NCBI GenBank assembly: GCA_012064415.1
Contig: SSNU01000276.1
Location: forward strand, 9,950 to 66,285
Length of the DNA: 56,336 bases
Source: Gyrodactylus bullatarudis
Lineage: Eukaryota; Platyhelminthes; Monogenea; Gyrodactylidea; Gyrodactylidae
Direction of reading: 5' to 3'
The translations under genes and the position numbers were made by a program. Positions 25,295 to 34,600 of this stretch are shown in pieces (positions within the stretch are counted from its first letter, which is position 1; the number at the start of each line of letters is the position of its first letter). Below the pieces are notes generated by a model. That model did no database searches. It worked only from the letters and a program-made list of their open reading frames with translations, and had not been told where the DNA came from.

Positions 25295-25355
25295 TTAGTA
25301 TGATGAAAATTTAGGGCAGATTCTGTCTCTGTTGATGATCCAATGTCTGACAACC
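25295..25355 (+). ncRNA. Box C/D snoRNA A1
   Basis: C ATGATGA 25300-25306, D' CTGT 25323-25326, C' TGATGAT 25333-25339, D CTGA 25347-25350. The terminal stem GGTT/AACC overlaps the 5' splice site. The guide before D' contains TAGGGCAGA, complementary to TCTGCCCTA of metazoan 18S rRNA. The fifth-base rule points to the second U of UCUGCCC, which I believe is the region of human 18S Um354 (U90). Confidence 0.85.
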
Positions 25356-25428
25356 CAAATTATTACTAATTAACAACTATCTTTAGCTAGTTCGCTGCTC
25401 AGCACTTACTAACTTGATACAAAAGTGA

Positions 25429-25491
25429 GTATACATGATGAAAATTTAGGGCAGATTCTGTCTCTAATGATGATCTAACGTCTGAATATTC
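25429..25491 (+). ncRNA. Box C/D snoRNA A2
   Basis: Second copy of snoRNA A. C 25435-25441, D 25482-25485. The stretch 'aaatttagggcagattctg' is identical to A1, while the bases before D differ. The terminal stem TGAGTAT/ATATTCA has one G-T pair. The D' guide is conserved and the D guide drifts, so D' is the functional guide. Confidence 0.85.
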
Positions 25492-25520
25492 AAAAATCTA
25501 ATACTTGATTCTTTCTTTAA

Positions 25521-25530
25521 GGTGTAAGTC
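25521..25530 (+). other. Relic splice junction inside a double-snoRNA intron
   Basis: TTCTTTCTTTAAG ends at 25521 and is followed immediately by GTGTAAGT. This is an acceptor abutting a donor with an exon of 0 or 2 bases. It splits the 194-nt intron into two equal 97-nt halves, each with one snoRNA. It could work as a recursive splice site or be the relic of a lost exon. Confidence 0.6.
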
Positions 25531-25535
25531 CCATG

Positions 25536-25600
25536 TCTAAATGATGAATGTTGTTCCCTATTGGTTCGAAGACAGTGATAACAATTCTAATCTGAACTAA
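25536..25600 (+). ncRNA. Box C/D snoRNA B1
   Basis: C ATGATGA 25541-25547 and D CTGA 25592-25595. Shares TTGTTCCCTATTGGTT with snoRNA B2, followed by a GTGATAA/TTGATAA C'-like block in each. The shared block is the presumed guide; I could not assign its rRNA target. Confidence 0.78.
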
Positions 25601-25668
25601 TGCAAATTTTCTTTGCAGAGACAGTTAACTCGAATCGGTCCAAGTCAACGCTCTAGATACAAGGTATG

Positions 25669-25731
25669 TATTAAATGATGAAAATTTAGGGCAGATTCTG
25701 TCATTAAATGATGATCTAATGTCTGATAAGT
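25669..25731 (+). ncRNA. Box C/D snoRNA A3
   Basis: Third copy of snoRNA A. C 25675-25681, C' TGATGAT, D 25723-25726, with the same conserved TAGGGCAGA guide. It shares its intron with snoRNA B2. Confidence 0.85.
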
Positions 25732-25756
25732 GAAAAACTAACTTTCTCTTAATTTT

Positions 25757-25767
25757 AGTGAGTTGGT
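25757..25767 (+). other. Second relic splice junction
   Basis: CTCTTAATTTTAG ends at 25758. Then TGA, then GTTGGT. This again splits a 190-nt intron into two 95-nt halves. The arrangement mirrors 25521-25530, so the snoRNA A-B pair was duplicated as a unit. Confidence 0.5.
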
Positions 25768-25770
25768 CCT

Positions 25771-25832
25771 TTGATATGATGACTTTGTTCCCTATTGGTT
25801 GATCAAGTTGATAAAAACCTAACCTGACTAGA
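25771..25832 (+). ncRNA. Box C/D snoRNA B2
   Basis: C ATGATGA 25776-25782 and D CTGA 25824-25827. Paralogue of B1 with the same TTGTTCCCTATTGGTT guide block. Confidence 0.78.
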
Positions 25833-25904
25833 TTCAAACCTACTTCTTTTTAGTTCTGTAAATCCCCGCTGTTATAAGCTGTTGAACACTAACAGGTAAG
25901 ACCT

Positions 25905-25965
25905 TTTCCTTGATGAATTCTACCCACATTGTTTGACGTTTGATTATAACTTAATTCTGAGCTTA
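25905..25965 (+). ncRNA. Box C/D snoRNA C1
   Basis: C-like TTGATGA 25910-25916 and D CTGA 25957-25960. Shares TCTACCCACATTGTTTGA and the following TGATTATAA with snoRNA C2. Its intron is 92 nt. Target not assigned. Confidence 0.8.
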
Positions 25966-26023
25966 TTCTAATAGTTGATTTTTTCAGCTCCGTTATGTGG
26001 ATTGGTGACGTAGGTAAGTGACT

Positions 26024-26084
26024 TCTCGTTGATGAACTCTACCCACATTGTTTGATTTGTGATTATAATATTATCCTGACTATA
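26024..26084 (+). ncRNA. Box C/D snoRNA C2
   Basis: C-like TTGATGA 26029-26035 and D CTGA 26076-26079. Paralogue of C1 in the last intron (92 nt). Confidence 0.8.
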
Positions 26085-26576
26085 CTAAAACACTATTCTG
26101 TTCAGAATTCGGACTTGGAAAAACCCGAGATAAACATGGACTCGACTCATCAACGACAAACTTATTTAAATAAATATTTTATTCAACTATTTGTGTATTA
26201 AATACTTGAGAAAAAAAATTTGAGAATGACAGTTGTATAAAATAAACAAAGATTACAGTAATGTATTAGTCTTATAAAACTGATGTGGAATAAATGGCAT
26301 CATCAATCATGACTACGGTTGCCAAGCTCAAAACCGATGTACATAAGCACTTATTAGGTCATTATTCATATACGTCCCCAACTTGTGATCCTAATTAGAC
26401 AACTTGAATAATAACACGTGAATCGATTCGATCAGACGGTACGATGTTTTAGAATTTTGACAATATTTAAACAAGGTTTTAGCTAAAAAAAGTCTATAAA
26501 ATTGTTTTACGAAATGTACTAATTAAATTTTTTAAATGAAAATTTCTTAAATATTGCTTAGCAAATATTATACGCA

Positions 26577-26877
26577 ATGCTTCCGAAGACTTTCTTCAGA
26601 AATATCCCATTCATGACTAAAACTGTTATCGTTAATGAAAATCCTCTTAATTCGTGGGCCAGACTTAAAAAGTAATTATTTATTCTCATATTTGTTTAGT
26701 TTAATATCTTATGGTCAGTTGAATAAAATGTATACAAGATCTCTCTACTATGAAAAGCCGAATATAATGCGCCGTCGGTTAATCTACGAACGTTGCAAAC
26801 GAGTTTATGATTCTGAAATGAAATCCAAAATCAAATTCATCAGTAGGGCTGCTCGCGAAGATCCTTGGATTAGATAG
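26577..26877 (+). CDS. MRPS21: Mitochondrial ribosomal protein bS21m
   Basis: Two exons, 26577-26671 and 26700-26877, give 90 residues (human 87). The C-terminal half reads LYYEKPNIMRRRLIYERCKR and then EMKSKIKF...DPW, matching the family pattern YYEKP..RR....YERC.RIY..EM..KI.F......DPW. The N-terminus (FMTKTVIVNENPLNSWARL) matches the family start. It is a small-subunit protein of the mitochondrial ribosome. The joining intron is only 28 nt (GTAATT...TTGTTTAG). Without its removal the frame stops right after ARLKK, whereas splicing gives ARLKNLISYG with exactly the human spacing to YYEKP. The alternative is a frameshifted pseudogene, but the conservation argues against that. Confidence 0.88.
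26672..26699 (+). other. Ultra-short 28-nt intron of MRPS21
   Basis: GT...TAG with a T-rich 3' half. 28 mod 3 = 1, so it must be removed to keep the frame. All other introns inferred here are at least 92 nt. Confidence 0.7.
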
Positions 26878-27259
26878 TTTTAATACAGTTTACATTATTA
26901 TCATAATCTTGCTTTTATGTTGCTCTGCTCTAATTTAAAAACTTCATCTTATTAACTAATTAGCATTGAGCAATTGGAAAGTCTCTACTAAATTCTTTCG
27001 CCTCTCAAATACATCTTGAATCATCCAAAACATAAATTTTCACTTCTGGAAATACTAGAGTAATTTCTTTCATAATCTGATATTCAGGTTTGAATCAAAC
27101 TGCCTGACCCCAACGGATTAGATTAGATTAACCATAAATTATAGAAAAGATTGTGCTCAAAATTTTATGGTTAATAACATTTAATTATTAACATAAAATA
27201 AATTATAACATAAAATTATTCATTATTTTAATTATTTTATTAATTATTTATTATTACAG

Positions 27260-27304
27260 GAACATACTTTGCAGGCTCAAATTAAGTTTCACTTATATTA
27301 TCAG
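27260..27304 (+). CDS. Candidate internal exon, unknown gene
   Basis: Bounded by TTATTATTACAG and CAG|GTTAAT. It is 45 bases, phase 0, reading EHTLQAQIKFHLYYQ. It joins in phase to the exon at 28258. No family recognised and no upstream exon found. The donor is weak. Confidence 0.4.
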
Positions 27305-28257
27305 GTTAATAATGATTTGACTTGATGCACTTTTTTATTAAAGAAAATTCCACCTACTTGAAAGTAGCTAGGAGGTAGGAACACAAAATATTATAAAATA
27401 ATTTATTATTATTGTATTCAAACTTGGAAAGAATTCATCAGATTTTTTACAACTTCTTTTTATGTTCGGAAAATGGCTAGTTTCTTGTACAAAAGATATT
27501 TTATTCCGTTTAAAAAATATTTGGGGGCGAATTTTGTTGTCGTTGAGAGCAATTACAGTTTCAAACATTCTTTTCAGATTTTTATCTGAGTATCCTTCTT
27601 TATTGGTGTTCTCGATATAGATAATTTGCAAAATAATTGATGAAAGGAATTAATTACAAATACATGATAGGAAGTACAACATGTAAAAATGATAATAATT
27701 TTTGTAGAATAATAACTTCTGAAATCTTGTCTATTTGTATGTTTTTATTTTGTTCAAAAGTTTATTACTTGTGATGAGTCATCTAACCGTATATAATATA
27801 TATGTATTCATATGAGAGAGATAGAGCGTCTGTGTTAGAGGAAAAGGCGGGAAAATTTGGTTATGGATAGAAAAAATAATTGAATGCAAATCATCATCTT
27901 CTCTCTTATTTGTACATAAATCTCCATGATTGAAAATAGATTCTAAACACGGGAAAGTAATATTTCCTGTGCCTATAAGAATAGTATAATGGGGAATATA
28001 TATAGATGGGATCATCGCAGTGAGAACGATTATTATTATTATTAATATTATCGATAAATAATTTCAAGATTGACCGGGCATTAGTGTGTGTATTCGTTTG
28101 CATAAATTCATACTTGGAATAGATATTGATACTTGATCGATGCGTAGCAAATCCTCATGTATTCAATATTTAGATGAAGGAATAATTTTCCATGTCAAAT
28201 TCTGTAGTTTTGTCTAGGAATTGTATTTATAATTCATTCATAGACTGTTTTTTTCAG

Positions 28258-28341
28258 TTCATTCCACTGTCTGTGGATCAATATGGATTACGACCTGGTG
28301 AAAGAAAAGAAGAACCTATTAGCAAATCGGAGATAAAATAA
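28258..28341 (+). CDS. Candidate terminal exon, unknown gene
   Basis: After a strong acceptor (CTGTTTTTTTCAG), phase 0 reads FIPLSVDQYGLRPGERK, then EEPISKSEIK, then TAA. The poly(A) signal AATAAA overlaps the stop (28337-28342). The charged, balanced composition differs clearly from nearby AT-rich noise. It probably ends a small conserved protein whose earlier exons I could not place, apart from 27260-27304. Confidence 0.5.
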   Translation, partial: FIPLSVDQYGLRPGERKEEPISKSEIK

Positions 28342-29701
28342 ATTTTTGGTACATTTTCAAAAAAGTTGAAGTAGCTTCTAGCCATCATAGATCTTTGAGG
28401 CCAGTTTGCGGATTCAACTTTCTAGATGAAACAAAAGGCGTGATGTTGAAACCATTGGACAGAATACAAAAAGACAATTGAGGCCAATGATTAGAAGAGA
28501 GAATCGTACAAAAACACATTTAATGGGATTATTGAATGAAAAGTAAGAGAGAAATGACATTCAAACAGAGATTGAAAGGAAACCGGTTTCTTTTGAGAAA
28601 AATAATCCATGGCAACTCCAAATATGTGTACAATAATCATATATATTTATATATAGAGAGAAATAATGGTCTACACAAACACACGCTTGTAAATGATTTT
28701 CAACACTGTAAAAATATAGAAGACAAAATACGGACATTTTGTTCATATATAGTTTTAAGTTAAGTAGTAGACCAATGCCCAATTTGAACCGTCTACACAC
28801 TGCAAGGCTTTGAACATACAACCAAACAATTATGATAGCCATGATTAAAATGGTGAACATGTAGGAAAAATCATTAAAACAAAAAGAGGAACAAATTAAA
28901 CTTTTAAGACATGATTTTATTCATTCGGATCTCTCACTTTTCTATAAGAATCTCTCATACACGGGCAGAAATCTTGATGTTCCATTAGTTCTCGCGTGGG
29001 GGGGATTAGTGATTAGATGACATGGTGCTTTGGGCTCTTCAAATTAATTTTCTGGCGATAGATTAGTAAAACGGTAGTGAAGGAGAGAGGGTTATTAAAA
29101 AAGGAGAGCAAGGGTTTATTTTTGGTTCAAACTAGCTAATGAAAGACTAGAGACTTTTAAAAAAATAACAATTTTTTCGACAATGAAAATAGCATAAAGC
29201 AGTGAGAATAAGAGGTGTAGATATTTCTTTGGTGAGGTGATTTTGAAAAATTTATCGAAGGGGATTGGGGGGAGTTTTATAAAAAATAGTTCAAATCCAA
29301 ACATTTTTGGGTGTTCGTTTAGATCTACCAATCTCAAATCTGTGAGTAATCTGTGGGGATATTTGTCTCTATAATTGTTCAAATGCAATAAACTTTTGGG
29401 AATGGGTAGTGTGTGTAATAAGGGCTCATGGGAAAATAATTTAATTTGGTGAAAGTTATCATTATTACTCAAGTTATAATAATAATTATTATTATGAATA
29501 GAATATGTATATAAATTAAAAATTAGATATTAAGATATATTTAAGATTCTTTCGTAATGAGTTACTTTGAGTTGCTTCTTGATTTCAAATGAAAATAAAT
29601 GTTACCAAAATCTTTAGATATTAGAAAAATAATTCAAAGGCTTTACTCAAAAATATTTAGTTTCTTTCATAAAAAATCATAATATAAAATAGGATATTTC
29701 T
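28342..29701. other. No gene seen
   Basis: Probable 3' flank of the plus-strand exon and intron or 3' region of CELF (minus). An A/T trinucleotide patch lies just before, at 28031. A minus-strand AATAAA near 28918 could serve an intron-retained CELF form. The frame at 29116-29472 (-) has no recognisable content. Confidence 0.4.
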
Positions 29702-31618
29702 CTAACCTTTAGGACGTTTTAGTTGAACTTTCAACCTTTTGTTACCAATCTGGAAACCATTCATGGCATGAATAGCATTCTGTGCGCTAGTAGGATTATC
29801 GTAACTAACAAAACCAAAGCATTTACTCTGATTTGTCATACGATCCACATAGACCTTTGCACTAATGACAGTACCATAGGGTACAAACATTTTAATGAGG
29901 TCATAATCAACAAATTCCTGTGGCAAGTGATAGATGAACAGGTTACTACCATCTGGACCAGTAAGAATGCGTTCACCTGTATTACCTAGACCTGGAATGT
30001 TTGCCAATAATGGACTGAGGAACGGACTAGACGATGAAGTAGCTGCCAAAGCTGATTGCAGTGCCAGGTTAGCTGGAAAACCAGGAGTGGGTGATGGACT
30101 TGGAGCAACAGGTTGATTAAATCCCAAGTTCATGTGCTGCATTACAGGGTAAAGGCTGGGCAATTGTTGAGATGCAGGTGAGTGCTGGAGGCCATGTGAA
30201 AAGGTCTGGTGATGTTGAGCTAAATGTAGAGATTGATTTTTTAATAAATACAAAATATATTTGATATTTGTAATTGAATTCAACAATGTTGACATGTTTT
30301 ATTCAGCTCAACTTGATTTATAGCTTGGATTTGAGATAATTTTCTTCTTGAAGAAAATGTCTTGTATAGAATATATAAAGAGTCATATACGAAAAGAAAG
30401 AAGAATAAAAGAAGAAAAGTTTACGACATGAATTTTTTGCGTAGTAACCCAAAAATGATTATAATTACTCACACAAAAGGGAATCCTTTAGGCCAAGTTG
30501 GGAGTTTGCATTCAAAAGATTAGTCATGTTGTTATGCCCGAGTGTAGTTGCGGCTGCAGCAGAATTAGCTGAAGCAGCAGCCATCTGTAGGGAATTGGCA
30601 TGGAGTAATTGAAGCAAAAGAGCCTGTTGCAGTTGTTGGCAGTTAAGGCCAAGGCTGGAATGTTCCAATTGTGCATTCTGGAATGAGCTAACTGAAGGGA
30701 TATGATGCTGGGTGGTGGGGAAGTGTTGACTGTGTGAATTTTGATGGGATTGCGTAAAATTAGGAAAGGAATCTATTGAGGTCATCACAGGAGAGAATGG
30801 TGTAGATTTCTGAGGAGTCTGAAGGACTGGCCCCATATCTGGCATTGTTGGAGTAGCAGGAGAAAGAGAACCGGCTGTATTCAATGAACCTGTGGTAGAT
30901 GAAGCACTTGGAGCTATGGGAAGAGAAGTTTACATTAGTTACGAGATGCAATTTGCATAAAGCAAATTAACGTATTTACTTTGATGTGTTTTTTTCGATT
31001 TTGAATGAAGGAGAAAAATAAAAACACTCCAAATCTTTGTTCAGCTGATTTACTAACTGAGGACTGACTGAATGAGATCCCCCTACGCCCATATACAGAC
31101 AGTGTGTCTCAAGAACATAAAAATATAAATAAACAGCTATCGGGACGTATTCATGTTTTATTTGCCTAGATTAGACTATATAGAGTGGTTTAAGGTGAAT
31201 AATTCAATAACATTTGGTATGGTAAGACATGGGGTGGGGTTGGCGAACATAAGGACCCATCCATGTCCCAGTATGCTTGATATTTTTATGAAAAATACTT
31301 ACTAAACTGAAACAAACTCAACCGTCTAACATACAAACGTGGTCTATTTGCTTTGATTAAGATTAATTATGCAAGAGATAATATGATTTCAAAAGACAAA
31401 GGGGCTAAAAACTTACTTTTGATAAATCCGTCACTTTTCAGCAAGTCAAGGCCATTTATTAGACGTTGGGGATCAAACTTTTTCAAGTCATCCAGTGTGT
31501 CTAATTTCAAACTTGTATTGTTAATTTTGCCAGGAGAGACTATATATTCCGATTTTAAATCCTGTGATATGAGATTATTTTGGGAGTTCCCATTGACTGA
31601 ACCTGAATCGAGTACCAT
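29702..31618 (-). CDS. CELF/Bruno-family RNA-binding protein, RRM3-containing exons
   Basis: Three exons join in phase: 31618-31417 (ATG start, A at -3 and G at +4, donor GTAAGT), 30913-30473 (acceptor CTTCCCATAG, donor GTGAGT) and 30219-29707 (acceptor CTACATTTAG, donor GTTAGA). If the last donor is skipped, the frame stops at 29702-29704 after RPKG. Exon 1 reads [15 protein letters not shown]...[17 protein letters not shown] and has no known domain. Exon 2 is the Gln/Ala/Ser-rich linker ([20 protein letters not shown]). Exon 3 ends with RRM3: RNP2 LFIYHL, RNP1 KCFGFVSY and [15 protein letters not shown] proteins bind GU-rich RNA to control splicing, translation and decay. RRM1 and RRM2 are not encoded here. 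Either they lie on upstream exons outside this transcript, or exon 1 is an alternative start. Family very sure; symbol not assigned among CELF/bruno paralogues. Confidence 0.88.
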
Positions 31619-34600
31619 GATTTTTCTAATTTCTTGATAATAATAAATTTCAAATTTATTTCCCAAGGTCAATATAGAGGAAATATGATCGTATTTGAAC
31701 ACACGAGAGTGATTGAGCTAGCTGGAAATGTTTTATTCCAAACAAAGGATTCAAATTATAATTTTTCAGTCTATCTGTGTTAAGAATTATATATTTTAAA
31801 GATACATCTAAAATATTATTGGATGATATCCAGCCAAGTGAACGACTCTCATTGGTTGAAAATTCAAATGAAGAAAACTAAGCTGAATGAATTAGTCATC
31901 AGTTTTAATTTTCTTACTATCATACCATGAATATATAATATACAATGGATATATTCTATACAATATATATATTACTCCTCTCTTCTCCAATATATTTTTA
32001 TATGAATACATAGTTGTGTATGGTAATATTCTCAATGTGGTGGTCGTGTGCAGTGCCTCTGTATTGTATTATTCAAACATATCAATATCCAATTTAAGCA
32101 GACATGTATTTTTTGGGGGTTGGTCATCATGCTATTTTGCATGTTGAAATACTATATAATATTAGTAATACAATAACTTTTACATTTACTTGGAGGATGA
32201 CGTGTGGAAGGCTCCTTTAAATTATCACCCGCTTACAGCGCTCCATTGGTTGTTGGTCTCTTTTCTTACTTGAACCTTTAGTTTATCTCCATACTAAATT
32301 TTGAAATGAGTGGACACTTTGTTGTTTGGAGTTTTGAGTCCATTTCATAGTGAGAGAAAAACTTTATTTACTCCACCACCTGTTCTGCTTTATGTTCTTC
32401 ATATGAATTAAAACAAGGTGAATAAGAGATTTTACTTCTTATACAAACAAGAAATCTCTCTTTAGCCTGTGAGTAATTGGGTTAGAGAAAATTGAATTTG
32501 AAGAAAATGTCGAAAAAATTAGACTTTAGTTGATCATCTTTAAAAAGAGGGGCTTGTCACAATTCATTAACGCAGCGAAAAAAGGCCACGTCGTGCATCA
32601 CTAAACTTTTAATTTGTATCGTTTTCTTCGTAATTATTTTTAATTATTGAACAGAGTCAGTCTTTCTTGTGAGCATCTCTCTTGATAGGACTTGTTAAAT
32701 GTGAAAAACAATCTCTAATGATTCAAACAGCAGAGTAAACAAAGTTTGACTTATTTTTTTATCGATCTGGCAATTTTTAACAAGTAGTATACAGAAATTT
32801 AGAAAATTTCTTTCTTTTACATAATGATAATACATGTACATACAGATTATCGTTTCTGGTACAAATTTATTAGATTATCTCAAATGTATACATTCATTAT
32901 ATACAATATACATTGTATTACATGTAAAGTATTAAGAAAGAGTAAAAGAAGATTGGTTCACAAATACTAATGGCATAGAGTCAAGAGATTAAGGACCACA
33001 TCAACAACAATACTTTTATCACTACCAACACTATAATATCGGCCATCTATACTGTAATTTGTTGGATTGCATTTATTATCAAATGAATCATGTAGTATAT
33101 AGTGGATGAAAATAAACATGCAATACAATTTGTTTGTTGATTCAATCTAATTTTCAATCTGCGTATAAATCAGATTACTCACTAGTAGACATTATATATA
33201 TATTTTTCCGCATAGACAATCTTCATTCATTAAGGCAAGAAATTATTACAATTGGTTTTCACTAATGATTCACGTTTAATTAGAGGAGGGTGCAACTCTG
33301 ATTTCATAAAGTAAAAAGTGAAGTAAAGATGATTGAAAACAAAGTTTTTTTCAATGAATTTTACTACAACAACATTTCAAATAAAAATAAGAGTTTTTTT
33401 TCAAATTTTCAGAGACGAATTTTCATTCATTAAGAAATTGTTTCATGATTCACGTTTCACGAGAGGACATCTCTTTTATTTTAGTTTGATTTTATTGCTC
33501 ATTCTTGATTCGTTGAAATGAAAAATTTCCCATTATTAAAATAAAAATATGCCCTGACGACAATCTTGCCTTTGTATTCCTAACTGTTCGTTTTATTCAC
33601 ATCCTTCTCAATTCTGAGGGTCGTGTTTTAACATATAAATAACGACTTTATAAAAAAATCCGAATTTCTCTTGTTTTTCTCCTTGCTACATGTTAGGGCC
33701 ATGAGAATAATGATGGTTCATTATCAACTTTTTAAAATAAATTCTTTTTTATCCCTCTACAATGTACAAAGTGTGTACACCATTCTATTAACATCTGTTG
33801 ATGTTTAAAAAGATAAATATAGTTTGAAATTGTTCAATAAAAAATAAAGTTTTATTCTAAACTTGTTCATCTTGAAAATTCATGTCTCCTTGTTCAAAGG
33901 ATTGAGGAGTTTTAGTGGATGAAAAAATAGAAAGCAACAAGTCAGACCAGAATAGTTTATTCAATCGTTATAGAATAGCTGATGGTAGATACAAAAATTT
34001 ATTGGCCCAGTTTGTATTAAACATAATCGTTGCTGTTTAACCTTTTGGTAACCAACGAATGTCTTTTAAAGTAGACGATCGAAATAAAGTAGCTTCACTA
34101 GGTGTCATATTGGAGATGATCATTCCAACATCTTAGTTAACCACTGGGTTATTTCTGTCACATTTCATTTTAGCAACTCCTAATTTTTCATCTAAGCTTT
34201 GGAATACGCAAAAATCTCAGCTCTATCATTCGTCAAACAAGTGCTATACTTCAAAGAAAGTTGATTTAAAACTAATGAAAAGAAATATTTTATATTTGAA
34301 ATAAAATCAAAATACTTGAGAAGTAAAGTAAAGTAAACCTGAGAAAAATGCTACTTTCTGGTTTTTTCGAGTGAAAAATCCAGAATGATCTTCGATCAGC
34401 AAGACAAGGTAAAAAAAACATTTTTTTTTCTCCTTGATCTGATCCGATTTTCAGGGTCAAATTTCCTCAAAAATTCTGATTTTTCAGTTTAGAAATCTCT
34501 AACTTGTCAAATAAAGATTTTGTGAAAATATTTTCTTCCTAAATAGATCTTAATCTACCCCTCTTTTTGAGATATCCTTTATTTGGTTCACAATAAAAAA

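Larger units (their letters stand above)
25131..26190 (+). ncRNA. Non-coding snoRNA host gene, about seven exons, eight C/D snoRNAs
   Basis: Predicted exons: ?-25165, 25266-25293, 25387-25424, 25619-25663, 25854-25895, 25988-26013 and 26106 to about 26190. AATAAA is at 26169. Donors are GTAAGT, GTTAGT, GTGAGT, GTATGT, GTAAGA and GTAAGT; acceptors are pyrimidine-rich AGs. The exons are 26-45 bases and have no shared open frame, as in GAS5/UHG-type host genes whose exons are discarded. Every intron contains box C/D snoRNA(s) starting within about 15 bases of the 5' splice site. One-snoRNA introns are 92-100 nt; the two double ones are 194 and 190 nt. The 5' end is uncertain. MRPS21 follows on the same strand. 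Confidence 0.8.

Noticed and set aside
25130..26190. CRISPR-like array because of the repeated ATGATGAAAATTTAGGGCAG units
   Set aside because: Units are unevenly spaced, fit C/D boxes and splice sites, and the genome is eukaryotic.
27000..27125. Minus-strand frame MKEITLVFPEVKIYVLDDSR and stop
   Set aside because: Short, no pyrimidine-rich acceptor before it, a stop just upstream in frame.
31353..31637. 94-codon plus-strand frame over the CELF first exon
   Set aside because: Antisense shadow of the exon 31618-31417.
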